A DNA stretch of 64,000 nt from Chaetoderma sp. LZ-2023a (GCA_034401795.1 CM067360.1:120226743-120290742); one strand, 5' to 3'; positions 22,235 to 33,564 are shown, counted from the first letter of the stretch. A program made the numbers and translations. The notes: generated from the sequence alone by a model not told the origin.

Positions 22235-22400
22235 CTAGCGTGACCAGTGGTCTTGAGCAGTCCATTTGCAGGGTAAGAAGACTATTTTCTTAAATTTGCC
22301 ACTGGAATGACTGGCTCCCTACCCAAGCCACTCATTCCAGTGTTGAATTTTTTTAATAGTCTTCTCTTGGCCTACATATGGACAATCACTGAGCTGAAGA
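22235..22400. mobile_element. Family-A palindromic repeat
   Basis: It contains GTGGTCTTGAGCAGTCCATT, GAAGACTATTTTCTTAAATT, CACTGGAATGACTGGCTCCC, then CACTCATTCCAGTG and AATAGTCTTCTCTTGGCC. The arms are diverged. Confidence 0.8.
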
Positions 22401-22469
22401 CGTTCAATTGACAAATCCTGAACTTTAAGGAATTAATACACTGCACCCTATCGAAAATATACCAAGAGG

Positions 22470-23690
22470 TCTAATATTTTTTTAATAATTTGACTGAGAC
22501 CTCTTGCTACCTACATGTATGCAACCAGCGACATTTAGTTACGCTATTTTAAAAATATTCAACCGAATAATTCTTACAATGTGAACAGAAGTTGTAATAT
22601 CTGATCTGTATAGTTGAAAGGGTGTCTACAAAAGCATCAATAAAATCAACAGAAGATTTGTGAAAGGATAAAATCACACCTCTGAGGGGATTGCTGACCA
22701 CTTGTGGAGTTAACCCTATCAATAATACTCATCCCCAGTGGTAAACTAAATATAGCCATACTAAGTTAGTATTATTGTGTGAGCTAAGTTCCAACAGCTA
22801 CAAGTTCTTACTTATTTTCAAAATATTATGCAACTCTTCTCAGACATGTCAGAGTACATTTCTGAAATTTAGAGTTAAAGATATTAGGCTGATCTGGAAA
22901 AACACAGGCCATGAGGATATTAAATTTTTGTATGCATTTTAAAATCATGTTTATAAAGGACACCATGTGTCATAATACACAGGTGTCATAATTGTCATTT
23001 AGGAATTAAACCTTTCAATGAGACGTCTGAAAAATTTGGTTGACTATTTTGATAGTAATTTGACTGAAAGCTGTTGCTGTCTAAGGCACCTTTGATTTCC
23101 AATAAAATTTATTGTAACTTTCTTAACAATTTGAACGTGAAAGAGCAAATATGACAAAGCACATGCATTGTACCAGATACCCTGTTTACTATTTTGAAAC
23201 TAATTTAACTGGAAGCAATTGCTGCCTTAGGCAACAACAGAGTAAAGCAGCAAATAATTCGAGTCAAATTAATGTTAATCACGCCTTTGAGCTCAAAGAA
23301 CAAATAACATAAATCACATGTACTTAATAAATATGTGTTTAATATCTTGAAACTAATTTGACTAGAGCAGTAAGGCAGCAACAGATTCCACTCAAATTAA
23401 TTTTACTTCACCATTTGAACCTGAAAGAGCAAATATTTAAAGGCACATACATTCTCCCAAATATCCTGTTTAACCTTTTTAAGCGCTTGCTGTATGACAT
23501 AGTTGCTTCCATAGATAGCAACTGCCTCCAGTCAAATGTGTCATGCAGCAAGCACTTGCAGTCAAATTAATGTTAATAAGCCTTTGAGTTTGAGCCCAAA
23601 GAATAAATACAAGTTTAAAATTTGTAACTAATTTGACTGGAGCAGGAAGACAGCAACAACTTCCTGTCAAATTAATGTAAAAAAATTTAA
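22470..23690. repeat. Diverged tandem array of family-B-like palindromes
   Basis: Half or whole palindromes with ACTAATTTGACTGGAAGC, TTGCTGCCTTAGGCAACAAC and AGTCAAATTAATGTTAAT recur near 23045, 23195, 23345, 23480 and 23620. They are spaced about 135-150 bp apart and share linkers (AGAGCAAATATGACAAAGCA-like). A weaker copy lies near 22480. Confidence 0.75.
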
Positions 23691-24180
23691 TTAGTAGGTA
23701 TGATAATGTGGTTTGTTATTCATTGTGTACCATCCTAATGCATTGGGGGTTGTTATGAAGAATTAAGCAGAGATATTAATTTATAATGTCAGCATCAAAC
23801 AGACCTTCAACTTTTGTATGGAATGATAAAGTAATTGAAATTACAAATTACAAAATTTTCTAATGCAATTAATTACACTTCTATTATAATTACCTGTTAG
23901 CTACTCAATTACAATTAATAACCTGAAAATGTAATTAAATTACAGCCAATTACAATTACAAATTACAATTACCCGATGTCTGGACGGCATTGATGATGGC
24001 CTCATCCTACACATCACATAGTTGATTTATGACGTCATAAACTGGAAATGTCCATTCTGATGCTTGACATCAGAAAAAACTCATTTGTTGCTAATATAAA
24101 CATTTCCATAAGTTTTAAAAAAGTTTATTAATCCCGGATGGCCAAACAGATTGCCAGACACCGGAAACACAGTCACCAGT
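23690..24180. other. AATTACAATTA low-complexity block
   Basis: 23840-23975 is dominated by AATTACAATTACAAATTAC-type sequence. After it comes a TGATTTATGACGTCATAAACTGGAAATGTCCATT segment resembling one end of family B (about 23990-24060). No gene is seen. Confidence 0.5.
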
Positions 24181-24189
24181 TAACACTTA

Positions 24190-24345
24190 TAACCGTAAAA
24201 AGTTTTCAAGAAAATGTCACTTTTTTCATAGAAAATGTCCATTCGCAGACCGCTTATCGATCCAGTAATTTCAGCGGTAAATTTTCAAAACTAGTCTTTT
24301 GGTCTAGCCATTTCTCAAGAACATGGGTGATATGAATGTTAAAGG
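24190..24345. mobile_element. Family-A repeat, core lost
   Basis: It carries TTTCATAGAAAATGTCCATT, GCAGACCG, then GGTAAATTTTCAAAACTAGT, TTTCTCAAGAAC and GAATGTTAAAGGG. The TGACTGGCTC core is missing. Confidence 0.65.
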
Positions 24346-24654
24346 GTGTATAGTTTAACTGACTGACAAGTCACCTGAGTTACAAACAAAATAATGGGAA
24401 ATATTGATGGATTGGTTGAAACATTTAACTATATTCTTTTTAAAATATTCAAAAGGAATACGAAAAGCATTGTATTGACAATCAGACAATAGGTGACAGA
24501 TCCATAAATTATAATTATTGTATATTCTTATTTACGTGCATAAAATACCAGTATTTGATCATCGGTTCGTATATATTCTGGCACTCAATTGTCCAGAAGA
24601 TGCACATTATAAATTCGACAAATATTAATTACACAAGACAAATATTGACGTGAT

Positions 24655-25034
24655 AATGGATCTTTCCATTTTAGCTACGCCCCGCCCATATCTAGCTAAG
24701 CTCCACCCACACCTCGCTCGCTTTTGGATCGATCGATCTCTGAACTCTCTGACTATCAATTTCTAGAAAACTATACAGGTAAGGTATTGAATATTTTGGA
24801 ACTAATATGACTGGGCGTTGTTGCTGCCTTAGGCAGCAACAGCGTCCAGTCAAATTAGTTTTAAGATTTTCAAAAGCATGGTTTTTAAATAGTAGAGACA
24901 TACAACTCGTACAGACTATTAAGAGTTAAAGACAGGCCAAAATAGAATCATTTATGACGTAATGATTATGACATCATCATACACGCAGCTTAGCTGATTA
25001 TGACATCAGACTGATAGATGGATACTCTGGAAAG
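24655..25034. mobile_element. Family-B MITE, near full length
   Basis: It starts AATGGATCTTTCCATTTTAG, continues with GCCCCGCCCATATCTAGCT, AAGCTCCACCCACACC and GATCGATCGATC. The palindromic core with TTGCTGCCTTAGGCAGCAA follows near 24830, then TTTTTAAATAGTA and TGATTATGACATCA blocks. It ends GATGGATACTCTGGAAA. Confidence 0.85.
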
Positions 25035-25087
25035 GTGAATTCCCCCACCGTTTCGCAGAGAATAGCGGCATATTCACCTAGAATTTG

Positions 25088-25500
25088 TCAATTGGCGAGT
25101 CGGTGCATACTACAAAAGATATATTGTAGATATGTCTGCAACTCAATATTCTCCATGTTGCCCCAATATCTTTGAAGTGTGCATCCTCTACTATGATAGT
25201 CTTGTGCCTTGGGGAATTTCAGGCGGATGGCTCTGGACAAAAGTTGCAATCGTGATTTCGCGATGGTAAGATTTGCGTCTTTATCATTAATCCCCATGAT
25301 AACGAAGATTTTCTCAGGCTGATGTGCGCCTTTATATCGCCTGATTATGCACCTAGCATGAATCAAATTGGCCCCTGGGAAACAGACAACATCCATCTCA
25401 GGGTGGGGAGGCAGATTTATACTACTAAGATTTGATGAGTCAAAGAGTAGAACTTTCTTTGATATTGTAGGAAGACACCAATCAGTTTTGACTTGTCTCA
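25088..25500 (-). pseudogene. SGNH/GDSL-hydrolase-like domain fragment
   Basis: The minus-strand frame, extended upstream of its first Met, reads through TDWCLPTISKKVLLFDSSN, then VVCFPGANLIHARCI and KIFVIMGINDKD. This is the order of blocks I to III in the SGNH-like proteins found near some retroelements (a GDSN nucleophile block, a FPGA block, then a GINN/GIND block). Here the nucleophile block reads FDSSN instead of GDSN, so activity is doubtful. The distal part, with the catalytic His, is not identifiable. Family assignment rests on motif order only. Confidence 0.5.
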
Positions 25501-25687
25501 GCTCGGAATTTCCATAAAGCGGTCTTATCTAATTCTACAGGTTTGCTGTTCTAAACCTGTAGATTTGGTCGATTGCTAGGTTGGGCTAGTGTGTCTGTGA
25601 AACTAGGCTGTGGTATAATAGAGGAAGGAGGTGGCGTACTGCTATTGGGAAGCGTTTCCTATCCCAATGTTTCAGTGGGCGTGAGAT

Positions 25688-26075
25688 TTATGTTGGTGAT
25701 CTAGGCCGTTTGTTCTGTAGTGGTAGTGTAGTTGGCTCAACAGTCTGTGGAATTGTTGGTGTCGGAGGCTCCCGAGACCTTTGAACTTTTGATTTCGTGT
25801 CTACTGGTTTGATGAATTTGAAAAATTCAGTAATAGCGCGTTCTTCTAATTTGTGTAGATAATTGTGTTTAGCCCAACCTACAGCTACATTTTGAAGCGA
25901 GTTCAGCACTCAACGCCCTAAGCCGGAATTCATAGTGGTGTATCATGGTTGTAATAGTAGGGCAGATATGTGAAAAAGATGTTCCATTCTGGCAGAAAGC
26001 ATGAAATTTGGCATATAGGTGGTTTAAGGTATCCTGATCATAATTAGATGCGGTGCCACGTGATTCTACCAAGGG
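25688..26075 (-). pseudogene. Unrecognised ORF pair upstream of SGNH-like fragment
   Basis: Two overlapping minus-strand frames (67 and 73 codons) lie just upstream, in transcription order, of the SGNH-like fragment. The first is rich in His/Tyr/Cys and the second ends in a Pro/Thr-rich stretch (EPPTPTIPQTVEPTTLP). They could be the N-terminal (gag-like) part of the same broken gene. I do not recognise the family. Confidence 0.35.
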
Positions 26076-26463
26076 AATCCATTCAAAATGGCGGATTCAA
26101 AATGGCCGCCTTTCCAGCGGAAAATTTGCATTACTCAAGCTCTAGACGGAGTAGAGAGATGGGATTCATGTCAAATTAGGGGTTTCATGGGTCAATCGTT
26201 ATAATTCTATTCACTACAATACTCTAAATATGTAAATATCAATCCTTCCATAGCGACCACCTGTGTTTGATGTCAAAAGATGTGTTATCTAAAAGATCCA
26301 TCTCTTGAGAACAAAAGCAATATCGCATCTAGAAATAGTTTAAATTACTTGATTTCTTAATATCGAACCAAGTAATCGTCGTTATAGATACGTTCAATTA
26401 TCCTATTAGAGTATGCAAGGCTATACATGATGCTGTTGATTGTTGAATCATGATTCACAGACG

Positions 26464-27930
26464 TCACACGCACTGTGCACCACATGAGCACAACTGTGTA
26501 CAAGGTAAGTTGGATTTATAGCATTTGCATCTGCCAGTGCAATTACTTTTGCAAGCACATTTCACGAGTTCCCGGCATGCCTTAAATGCGTCTGCAAGCC
26601 AACTCCATTGCGGTGACCATGTGTCTCCATCTCTGACCCAACCCCAGTCAGCTGGCGATGGCGTTTTTGCATTTGCGTGGAGTGATTGGCCCCAAAGATG
26701 ACCTGCCTGGAACGCAGCACGTTTGGTGTGTTGCAGCAGAGCTGCACTGGTCGGAGGAATGTTTTCTAGCTGCCTGTTGCCAAAAGCGAAAAGCCGTTTT
26801 CGTGCCTCATTAACCTTTGACAATGGTGATGTGCGTTTGTACAGTAGTACGACAAACCTCTCCAGCGTTTCCATGTAATTGTCACACAGAGACGCCGGGG
26901 CATCAGACAGTCTCCTAAATAGTGACTTGAATAGATCTGAAGTCCTCCAAACTTCTGTCTTCTTGCCAATCGCACAAAATGCAGTGTCACACCCACAGAA
27001 AGCATGCATAAATAGCAGTCCTTGTGACGCTTCTGCACCCAAAACTGTTGCAATGCCATGAGCTGATACATAGCGGAAGGTCTTCCCATGGCCAAATGCG
27101 ACCCAGAGATCACACCCATGAAGAAAGTTTGCTGTCCGTATGGCTAGGACTATGACGTCTGTATCTGTAGCATGAATCATTATTGTTCGATAACCTTGGT
27201 GATATGCATGGAAGGCGTGGAGCAACATTCTACCGTCTGCTTCATCTTGCATGCATGGCGCGAGTTGTGAGACGTCATGCTCTGGCCTCATCAGCACGTT
27301 TTCCTCACATGTTGTGACGAGTATCTTTCCTTCTGGTAGCTCGAATGACTCTAATGTATGTGCGAGAAAGGTGAAGAGGGCTGTTTTGTTTGCATCAACT
27401 GGTAGGAAAGTTTTCCAATTTTGAGGGAGTCTTGTACTCGATGCAACACGAAGAGCTTCACCATGTCCCCATAATTCTCTAGCGTGTGTCTTCAAGCTTC
27501 CCGCCTTATACACGTGCCATACAACATCCAATCTTTTAACCGTCTGTAGTTGTCTAGCAATGTGTGGGAGGAAGACATGCTCTGCAAAATCTCCAAATGT
27601 GTTCACAACCACGTTGGATTTCTTGGGATCTAGATTATGCATCATAGCTGCTCCGTCGATGACCTTCACTTCAACCTCTGGACAATCAGCTGCACGAGCT
27701 ACTAATGCTTCCAAACATCCTATCAGATCTGATTTGCTGCCTTGGCGCATTGCGTTACTCTCAGCAAGTGATGGGGGCCATGGATGATTCTCATGCTCAA
27801 AGAATGAATCAAGGTCTCTGGATTGGCAGGAAATGTACAGTCTAGAGAATAACTGTACATCTCTCTTCATTGCAACAAGCTTCTTGTTGGTTCTGGTACT
27901 CTTCCTCTGTTTTGATTTGAACAAAGCCAA
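26464..27930 (-). CDS. 488-residue orphan protein with nuclease-like acidic motifs
   Basis: This is a long uninterrupted frame. The apparent first codon is TTG, and the frame stays open for ten further codons upstream (SVYDPIQKNN), so the true start is upstream or in another exon. It belongs to a family I know as uncharacterised multi-copy proteins in invertebrate genomes. Spaced acidic motifs (VIDGAAMMH, DEADGRMLLHA, ATDTDVIVLA, FCGCDT) resemble the order of metal-binding acids in FEN1/XPG-type PIN-like nucleases; this is my inference. The C-terminus is a Cys-rich cluster (CACKSNCTGRCKCYKSN and following CSC/C residues) resembling CXC-type zinc-binding regions. A possible acceptor (TTTTCAG) lies at 27983, but in-frame TGA follows it, so the 5' structure is unclear. 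It may be a transposon-borne gene or a domesticated copy. Confidence 0.7.
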   Translation of the reverse strand: MALFKSKQRKSTRTNKKLVAMKRDVQLFSRLYISCQSRDLDSFFEHENHPWPPSLAESNAMRQGSKSDLIGCLEALVARAADCPEVEVKVIDGAAMMHNLDPKKSNVVVNTFGDFAEHVFLPHIARQLQTVKRLDVVWHVYKAGSLKTHARELWGHGEALRVASSTRLPQNWKTFLPVDANKTALFTFLAHTLESFELPEGKILVTTCEENVLMRPEHDVSQLAPCMQDEADGRMLLHAFHAYHQGYRTIMIHATDTDVIVLAIRTANFLHGCDLWVAFGHGKTFRYVSAHGIATVLGAEASQGLLFMHAFCGCDTAFCAIGKKTEVWRTSDLFKSLFRRLSDAPASLCDNYMETLERFVVLLYKRTSPLSKVNEARKRLFAFGNRQLENIPPTSAALLQHTKRAAFQAGHLWGQSLHANAKTPSPADWGWVRDGDTWSPQWSWLADAFKACRELVKCACKSNCTGRCKCYKSNLPCTQLCSCGAQCV

Positions 27931-27984
27931 ATTGTTCTTTTGGATTGGGTCATATACCGATTTTGATGATTTTAATCAAAACCT

Positions 27985-29060
27985 GAAAAGCATTTAATAT
28001 TTAGTAACAATAAGCAACAACAATAAATACAATAAACGCTTAGCCTCGAAAAACTGGGCTGAGTCGGCAGTCTTCTTGTATATAATCTTGCAAATGGATA
28101 CTGTCAAATCACTGTAAGTTTCGGCTGTACGACCTCCTTCAGCAGTTGACAAACTCTAACCAATTTCCTTTAATGTCTTACTGTATGTATTTGTGCTTCA
28201 AGTTTCCTTCATTCACCCTTTCCCTCATTGCCGGCATGAAGCAACCAATACACGACAGTATAGAGCGTATTCTGTTGAGTATTTTGGGAAAGATATTTCC
28301 CCTGTAAGTCGTTGCCGCCTTTCAGTCAAAATGCTTTCACAATATTCAGCAGCTCATTGTTGGTGTAATTTGAAAATAGAGTTGTTGGTATTTCAGAAGA
28401 AGGTTAATTAATTTCCCACCGCTTGGAGACAGTTTGAGGGTCGTAGGGGTGGGTGGATTAATGTGGCGAGTGAGGGTGGACCATGTGATTTTAAGAACGC
28501 GAGTTCTCACGCCGGTACTGGTGTTATTTTGACTTACGCGTATCTCCATAGTCTAATAGGACGGCTATTCAGTAACAAATTTGAAACAAATTTACAAATT
28601 TTTGAAAACGGATTTTAAAAGGGAATTTTGAAGAAAATTGAAAATAGTTTTGAAATTAATTTCAAAATAATTGTGCAAATAATTTTGAGAAAAATTTGTT
28701 GACATAAGTTGGTTGAGTTCGCAATTAATTCGAGTCAAATTAGGGCAAACACATTCAACACATTAGTCTCAGTATTACCTATGATAGCAATAATTTCAGT
28801 CAAATTATTCAAAGAGAAATCTGTTGTATTTTTATCAATTTAAAGATTTAAATTATTCTTATTGATTTCTGATAGCGCCTGTATAAGCGTTTAGATAAGC
28901 AAACATTCCACAAAATTGTCCCTACCATAGTAGTTTCTAAGTTGGCAGGAGGGTGAGGTGGGGTGGTGGTGGTTAGTGACAATACACGAATGTGATAAAT
29001 AGCCTCTTGTTTAGATTTCCTGTGAATGAATATGAATGGCTCGTTAGATTAACTATTTAA
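27985..29060. other. AT-rich DNA, no gene seen
   Basis: Isolated family-B-like words occur (AATTCGAGTCAAATTAGG near 28727). Otherwise nothing is recognised. Confidence 0.4.
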
Positions 29061-29069
29061 AGACCTGGC

Positions 29070-29235
29070 GGTCAAAATCACTACTTAGCCTTGAGAAATA
29101 TCTATTTGCAGATCCTGAGCATATTGTTTTGAAAATGTAACCCTGGATGCCTTGCTCGATGATCGGGCCAGTCATTCCAGTGGTAAATCATTTTAAAATG
29201 CTATATCTCTCATGGGAATCAACTTGAAATTGTAT
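29070..29235. mobile_element. Family-A palindromic repeat
   Basis: It carries TTGAGAAATATCTATTTGCA, TTGAAAATGTAACCCTGG, GCTCGATGATCGGGCCAGTC and ATTCCAGTGGTAAATCATTT. The outer arms are diverged. Confidence 0.75.
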
Positions 29236-29309
29236 TGACTGGATACCACAGCTGTTCATGATACCAATGATTTTACACCAATATGGGGTTCGTCCATTGA
29301 TCCTTCTCA

Positions 29310-29610
29310 TCCATACCTATCCATCCATCCATCAGTCCTTCCATCCACCCACCCACCGCTCCCTCCTTCCATCCTCACGTCCATGTCCGTTCATCCATCC
29401 ATGCACCCAACCAACCAACCACCACCCACCCCCACCCCATGCATGCATTCATTCATCCATCCATCCATCCACCCACCCACACACACACACACCCACCCTC
29501 CTCCCTATCCATCCATTCATCTACATGCACGCGTAATACCTAATATGCCCCTGCATCTGTGGCCATCCATTCTACTCACCTATTCATTCATTCATTCATT
29601 CAATCAATCA
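29310..29610. repeat. CATC / CCAC / CATT microsatellite region
   Basis: Interrupted CATC, CCAC, ACAC and ATTC runs fill the stretch. The His/Pro-rich frames across it are artefacts. Confidence 0.9.
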
Positions 29611-29845
29611 GTAACATAGTGATTTGTAAGAGGGAATAGCTCAGTTGAAATAATAGTTTTACTTAATGCATTAGCATCCTTTTCAGCAATGGCTGATTAT
29701 AATGTATTCATAATTTAGTTCTATGGAGACGAGAGCTTACTCAGACGTTTGTGTGCATGTGATTGACGTGTTGGTGACCCTGAGTCATCAATTCATGACA
29801 GAAAGGGTCTCATACCATCTTTATGTGCTAACATTTTGGCCGTCA

Positions 29846-29920
29846 GTGTGTGTGTGTGTGTGCATGCGTGTATTTGCGCGTGAGTGTGTGCATGCGTGTG
29901 TGTGTGTGTGCGTGAGTGAT
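29846..29920. repeat. TG microsatellite, interrupted
   Basis: GT/TG dinucleotides with CATGCGTG interruptions. Confidence 0.9.
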
Positions 29921-30529
29921 GTTTGGATAATACTGTTAATTGAAACGAGTGTTGAGCAAGACACGAGGGTATTCGTAGGTTCGCCTGACAGTATAAGATG
30001 GTGCATATTGACATTTGGGTTTATAAAGTAATAAGAATAACTTAGGCTGCCGCTGACAAGTTATAGTATAATATTGTTAACGCACTGGCTCAGTTTTTTA
30101 AAAGTGAAAATTTCTTGTTTATTTTATTACTCGAGTTTGTTGATTTTGTCTTAATCATCGCTTATATTAGCCTTGTTCTAATATATTGCATGCTATATTG
30201 TTTATATTTAGCGCAACACAATAGTTTTCTTCTGTTTAGATCCAGCCTGTCTATAGCAATCACCTGCCTGTGGGACCAGAGTGTGGTGGATCCTGAAGAT
30301 GAGCGGTTGTACCACCACGTGTCTTGAAGGGCCATCACTCTGTAGTCTCAAAAGCCATCAGCTGTATTAATTGACAATACTAAATGAAAAAATTTCTTTA
30401 GCGACTTCTCTTTGACTGTGCCCAAAGTGGTCGCTATAGACAGGCTCCACTGTATTTTAATTATTGATTTTTACATAGTTTTGCTTTCAATAGGAGGCTG
30501 CAGCGATTTGGGCTTTTCTTTAAGGCAAT

Positions 30530-31100
30530 AATGGGTCTGGACCCAAAGGGTTCACGTAATTTAGTTTGTAATGTATTGTATTCCTCTTTGAAAATTTTTG
30601 CAACTTCAACATTTTTCCTATTGTTAGGACAAAAGGGATTATCTCCCTTGTATCTGATAGGCCTATCAGATTATTTATTCATTAGCAAAATATATATAAG
30701 TTATGGATTCAACTAGGTTGTCCACTGAAGGCAATGCCTATTGTAGTGGCGGACACCTTACACATACCTACATACATCTATACAAATAAATTAAACACTT
30801 GTGGCTAATCTTAGTGGTGGCCTGATCTGTTTGGTTATAGCCTCTTGTTTTCAGTTCATGAAATAAGGCTGAACATGCTGAATTTAGACTTTCTCTATCA
30901 CTAAAGTTCCTTTGAAATCGAATGATTTGTGATTTTACTAGTCCTTCGAAAGTGTGTGGAAGGTGAAGATTTTTTTGTGGAGCAGCTGATATGAATCTGT
31001 GGGCTTGAAATAAACCTTATGATCTAAATAACTGGATGCGTTTAGTGCCTTTGTAGACTGTTAGGTCTAAGAAATCAACTGAGCCATCAAGTACCAAGTT
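30530..31100 (-). pseudogene. Penelope-like element, third decayed copy
   Basis: On the minus strand, in element order, there is a SVDFLDLTVYKG-like segment (near 31060) and then LHLPHTFEGLVKSQIIRF (near 30930), the Penelope thumb-like region. The tail segment NRKNVEVAKIFKEEYNTLQ follows near 30590. The GIY-YIG portion between them is deleted and several stops are present. It is most similar to the copy at 13001-14184. Confidence 0.75.
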
Positions 31101-31800
31101 TTAGTTTAACATGTTTAAGGAGAATGAAAAAAGACCGGAAAGCTAATATTTTTTGTATTTCATAAGTCAAAAAGGGTTACATGAAAAATAGACAGAAATG
31201 TCTGAAACACAAGCCTGCTCTATAACGCCTTATAACAAAGTAATGTACCAATTTTTCAGTTGAATATCTTGAAGGAGTGCCCAAATATTGTGGAAGAGTG
31301 ATATTTTTCGTATTTCATAAATGGAAAGGGGGAGTAACTCCATCAAAAATTGATGAAAATGTGTGAAGCTCGAATGTGTTCTGTAACTCGATAATGACAC
31401 AAAGTACAAATTTGCAGTTGAATATCTTGAAGAAGGTAAAAAAAAACCATGGAAGACGGACAGACAGATAGACGGACAGAAGAGCAGATTAATATTCACA
31501 CAATTCCCGCCCCCCCCCCCCACTCCTCCGGTTTAACTGGGAGGGAATACCAATAAGCTACATGTACGTTGTCAGTGCAGGCAGGAAAACAAAATCAATA
31601 ATTTTCCACAGATATAAACATTAGATTTTATTTTTCTTTCAATATTGAAATTTAATACAAATCTTTAATCTTGAATGCAGAAAATAAATATATTCCTGTA
31701 AACAACTGCCAAAAGAGAAAAAACGAATATATGCATTTACAATGAAGTTAGCTTTATTCAGCCATTTCAGATGATTCTCACAGGGCTCTAATTATCCCTA
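31100..31800. other. Diverged repeat sequence, no gene
   Basis: Two diverged units of about 150 bp with TTGAATATCTTGAAG, ATATTTTTCGTATTTCATAA and GAAAATGTGTGAAGC-like blocks lie between 31120 and 31445. Beyond 31500 there is a C-rich tract and AT-rich DNA. Confidence 0.5.
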
Positions 31801-31802
31801 CA

Positions 31803-32035
31803 ACCCTTTAACACTTAAATTTGTTCAAACAAATTTCAATTTTGTCATAGAAAATGGCTATTTGCAGACAAAGAGAAGGGCATTTTTGAAAATGTATCCC
31901 TGGAATGACTGGATCAGTTATTGAGTCAGTCATTCCAGTGGAAAATTTTCAAAAATACTCTTCTCTTGGTCTGCAAATGGAAATTTCTCAAGACCACTGC
32001 AGAGGGAATTTTTGGCCAATATGAGTGTTAAAGGG
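31803..32035. mobile_element. Family-A palindromic MITE, both arms
   Basis: It starts CCCTTTAACACTTAAATTTG and carries TTTGCAGACAAAGAGAAG. The core runs CTGGAATGACTGGATC/GAGTCAGTCATTCCAG, and the right arm has TCTTCTCTTGGTCTGCAAAT. It ends GAGTGTTAAAGGG before TTAA (32036-32039). Confidence 0.88.
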
Positions 32036-32039
32036 TTAA

Positions 32040-32170
32040 CACACATACTAGCCAAAAAGCAGCTTCCGCAGTGGTCTTGAGAAATATCCACTTGCAGACC
32101 AAGAGAAGAGTATTTTTGAAAATTTACCACTGGAATGACTGACTCGATAACCGCTTATTGAATTCCAGCC
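32040..32170. mobile_element. Family-A repeat, half element
   Basis: This is the left arm only: GCAGTGGTCTTGAGAAATAT, GCAGACCAAGAGAAGAG and CACTGGAATGACTGACTCG. It directly follows the previous copy. Confidence 0.75.
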
Positions 32171-32224
32171 ATTAAGTTATTTGTGAGCACAGTCATCATA
32201 CAGTTACTCAATAGCCATAGAAAT

Positions 32225-32455
32225 AACCCTTTGACCCTCAAGCTGTCCATAAACGGATTCTGCAGTGGTTTTGAGAAATGTTGATTGCAGACAAAGAGAT
32301 TATATTAGAAAATTTACCACAGGAATGACTAGCTCGATAACCGAGCCAGTCATTCCAGTGACACAGTTTCAAAAATTGTCTTCTCTTTTGTCTGCAATGG
32401 ACATTTTCAACGACAAAAATTTAAATTTTCTTGAACAGATTTAAATGTTAAAGGT
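32225..32455. mobile_element. Family-A palindromic MITE
   Basis: Both arms are present around AATGACTAGCTCGATAACCG/AGCCAGTCATTCCAGTG. The right arm has GTCTTCTCTTTTGTCTGCAA. It ends AATGTTAAAGG. Confidence 0.85.
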
Positions 32456-32459
32456 TTAA

Positions 32460-33330
32460 TTGTCATTTCATTATAATAAGCTATGTAAATAATTTCAAAA
32501 CATCAAATTATTAAACAAACAAAATTGCTCTTGCTACCTGGCCATCATATTTAAATGACTAAAATCACTCAATAAAGACTAAGACAACTGACGATATTAA
32601 CTTAAAACAATGTACATGTAATAATACAGATCCAGCTTTCACCTCAAATACAATACCTAGGAATTTTATATAGAACTTTAGAAAATAAGATTAAATCTTA
32701 CAACCTAAAAACTCATAGAAAGTAATAAACGCAAATAGTATACCTTTTCATTAATAGCAGTAGTGAGGAGTCACGCAGAGTACAGCTTAGAAACAGCTGT
32801 ATTTGTTTCTAAAAAGTGCCAAAAACCCAAAAAACAAGCCTCTCAGGATCATTCAGCATTGGAAATGTTTGAACAGTTCTAACAACAAATAAAAACGCTA
32901 AATAAATAAAATCGGGCAACACCTACTGTCTCTCACACAGACTACCAGGAAATGAATCGGAACCAGAAATTTACTCTGACTACACTATACATTTTAGTAT
33001 GTCTAGTTTCAACAAATCTTTATCTTTCTGTCAAATCTATGATATTTATTATGACCATGAATAAGCAGCCTAAGTCACAACTATAGCCTTTCGCATTTGA
33101 TAACTTCACAATTCTCATGCAGCCACTTCCTAACATGTGCCTGTCCCAGTTTGGTTTCATTTATGTGGATCTTTACCATGGGGTGGGTGGGTGGGGGGGG
33201 TGAGTTAGTTATTACTGAACTACAAACTGTAGGTAAAGTGATGAAGCGATACTATTTATTCAGAAATAGATGATGCAATTTTAGAACCATAAACCCCGAA
33301 AAAAGTATACGCTTTATGATATAACACTTA
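32460..33330. other. AT-rich DNA, no gene seen
   Basis: Nothing is recognised apart from a G-rich GGTGGGTGGGTGGGGGGGG patch near 33180. Confidence 0.4.
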
Positions 33331-33334
33331 TTTT

Positions 33335-33445
33335 GTTGAATATTTTGAAATTAATTTCACTGGAACGTCAAATTAATTTTTAAATATTCAAGCTTTCCTG
33401 TATGGTTTCCTTGGAAATAAGATATGGGGAATTAATTGGTGATGG
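33335..33445. repeat. Family-B remnant
   Basis: TTGTTGAATATTTTGAAATT and TCAAATTAATTTTTAAATAT flank a shortened centre. A TTTCCTTGGAAATAAG segment follows. Confidence 0.55.
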
Positions 33446-33564
33446 GGGTTAATAAATGTAGGATCCTTCAAGTTGCCAAAGTCAGGCATACATGTATCAA
33501 GCTGGCTGAATGTTTCTTCAGGTGTGCACATGAATATACTCAATCAACCTGTCAATATCAACAT

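Noticed and set aside
29258..29619. His/Pro-rich plus-strand frames
   Set aside because: Translations of CATC/CCAC simple repeats.
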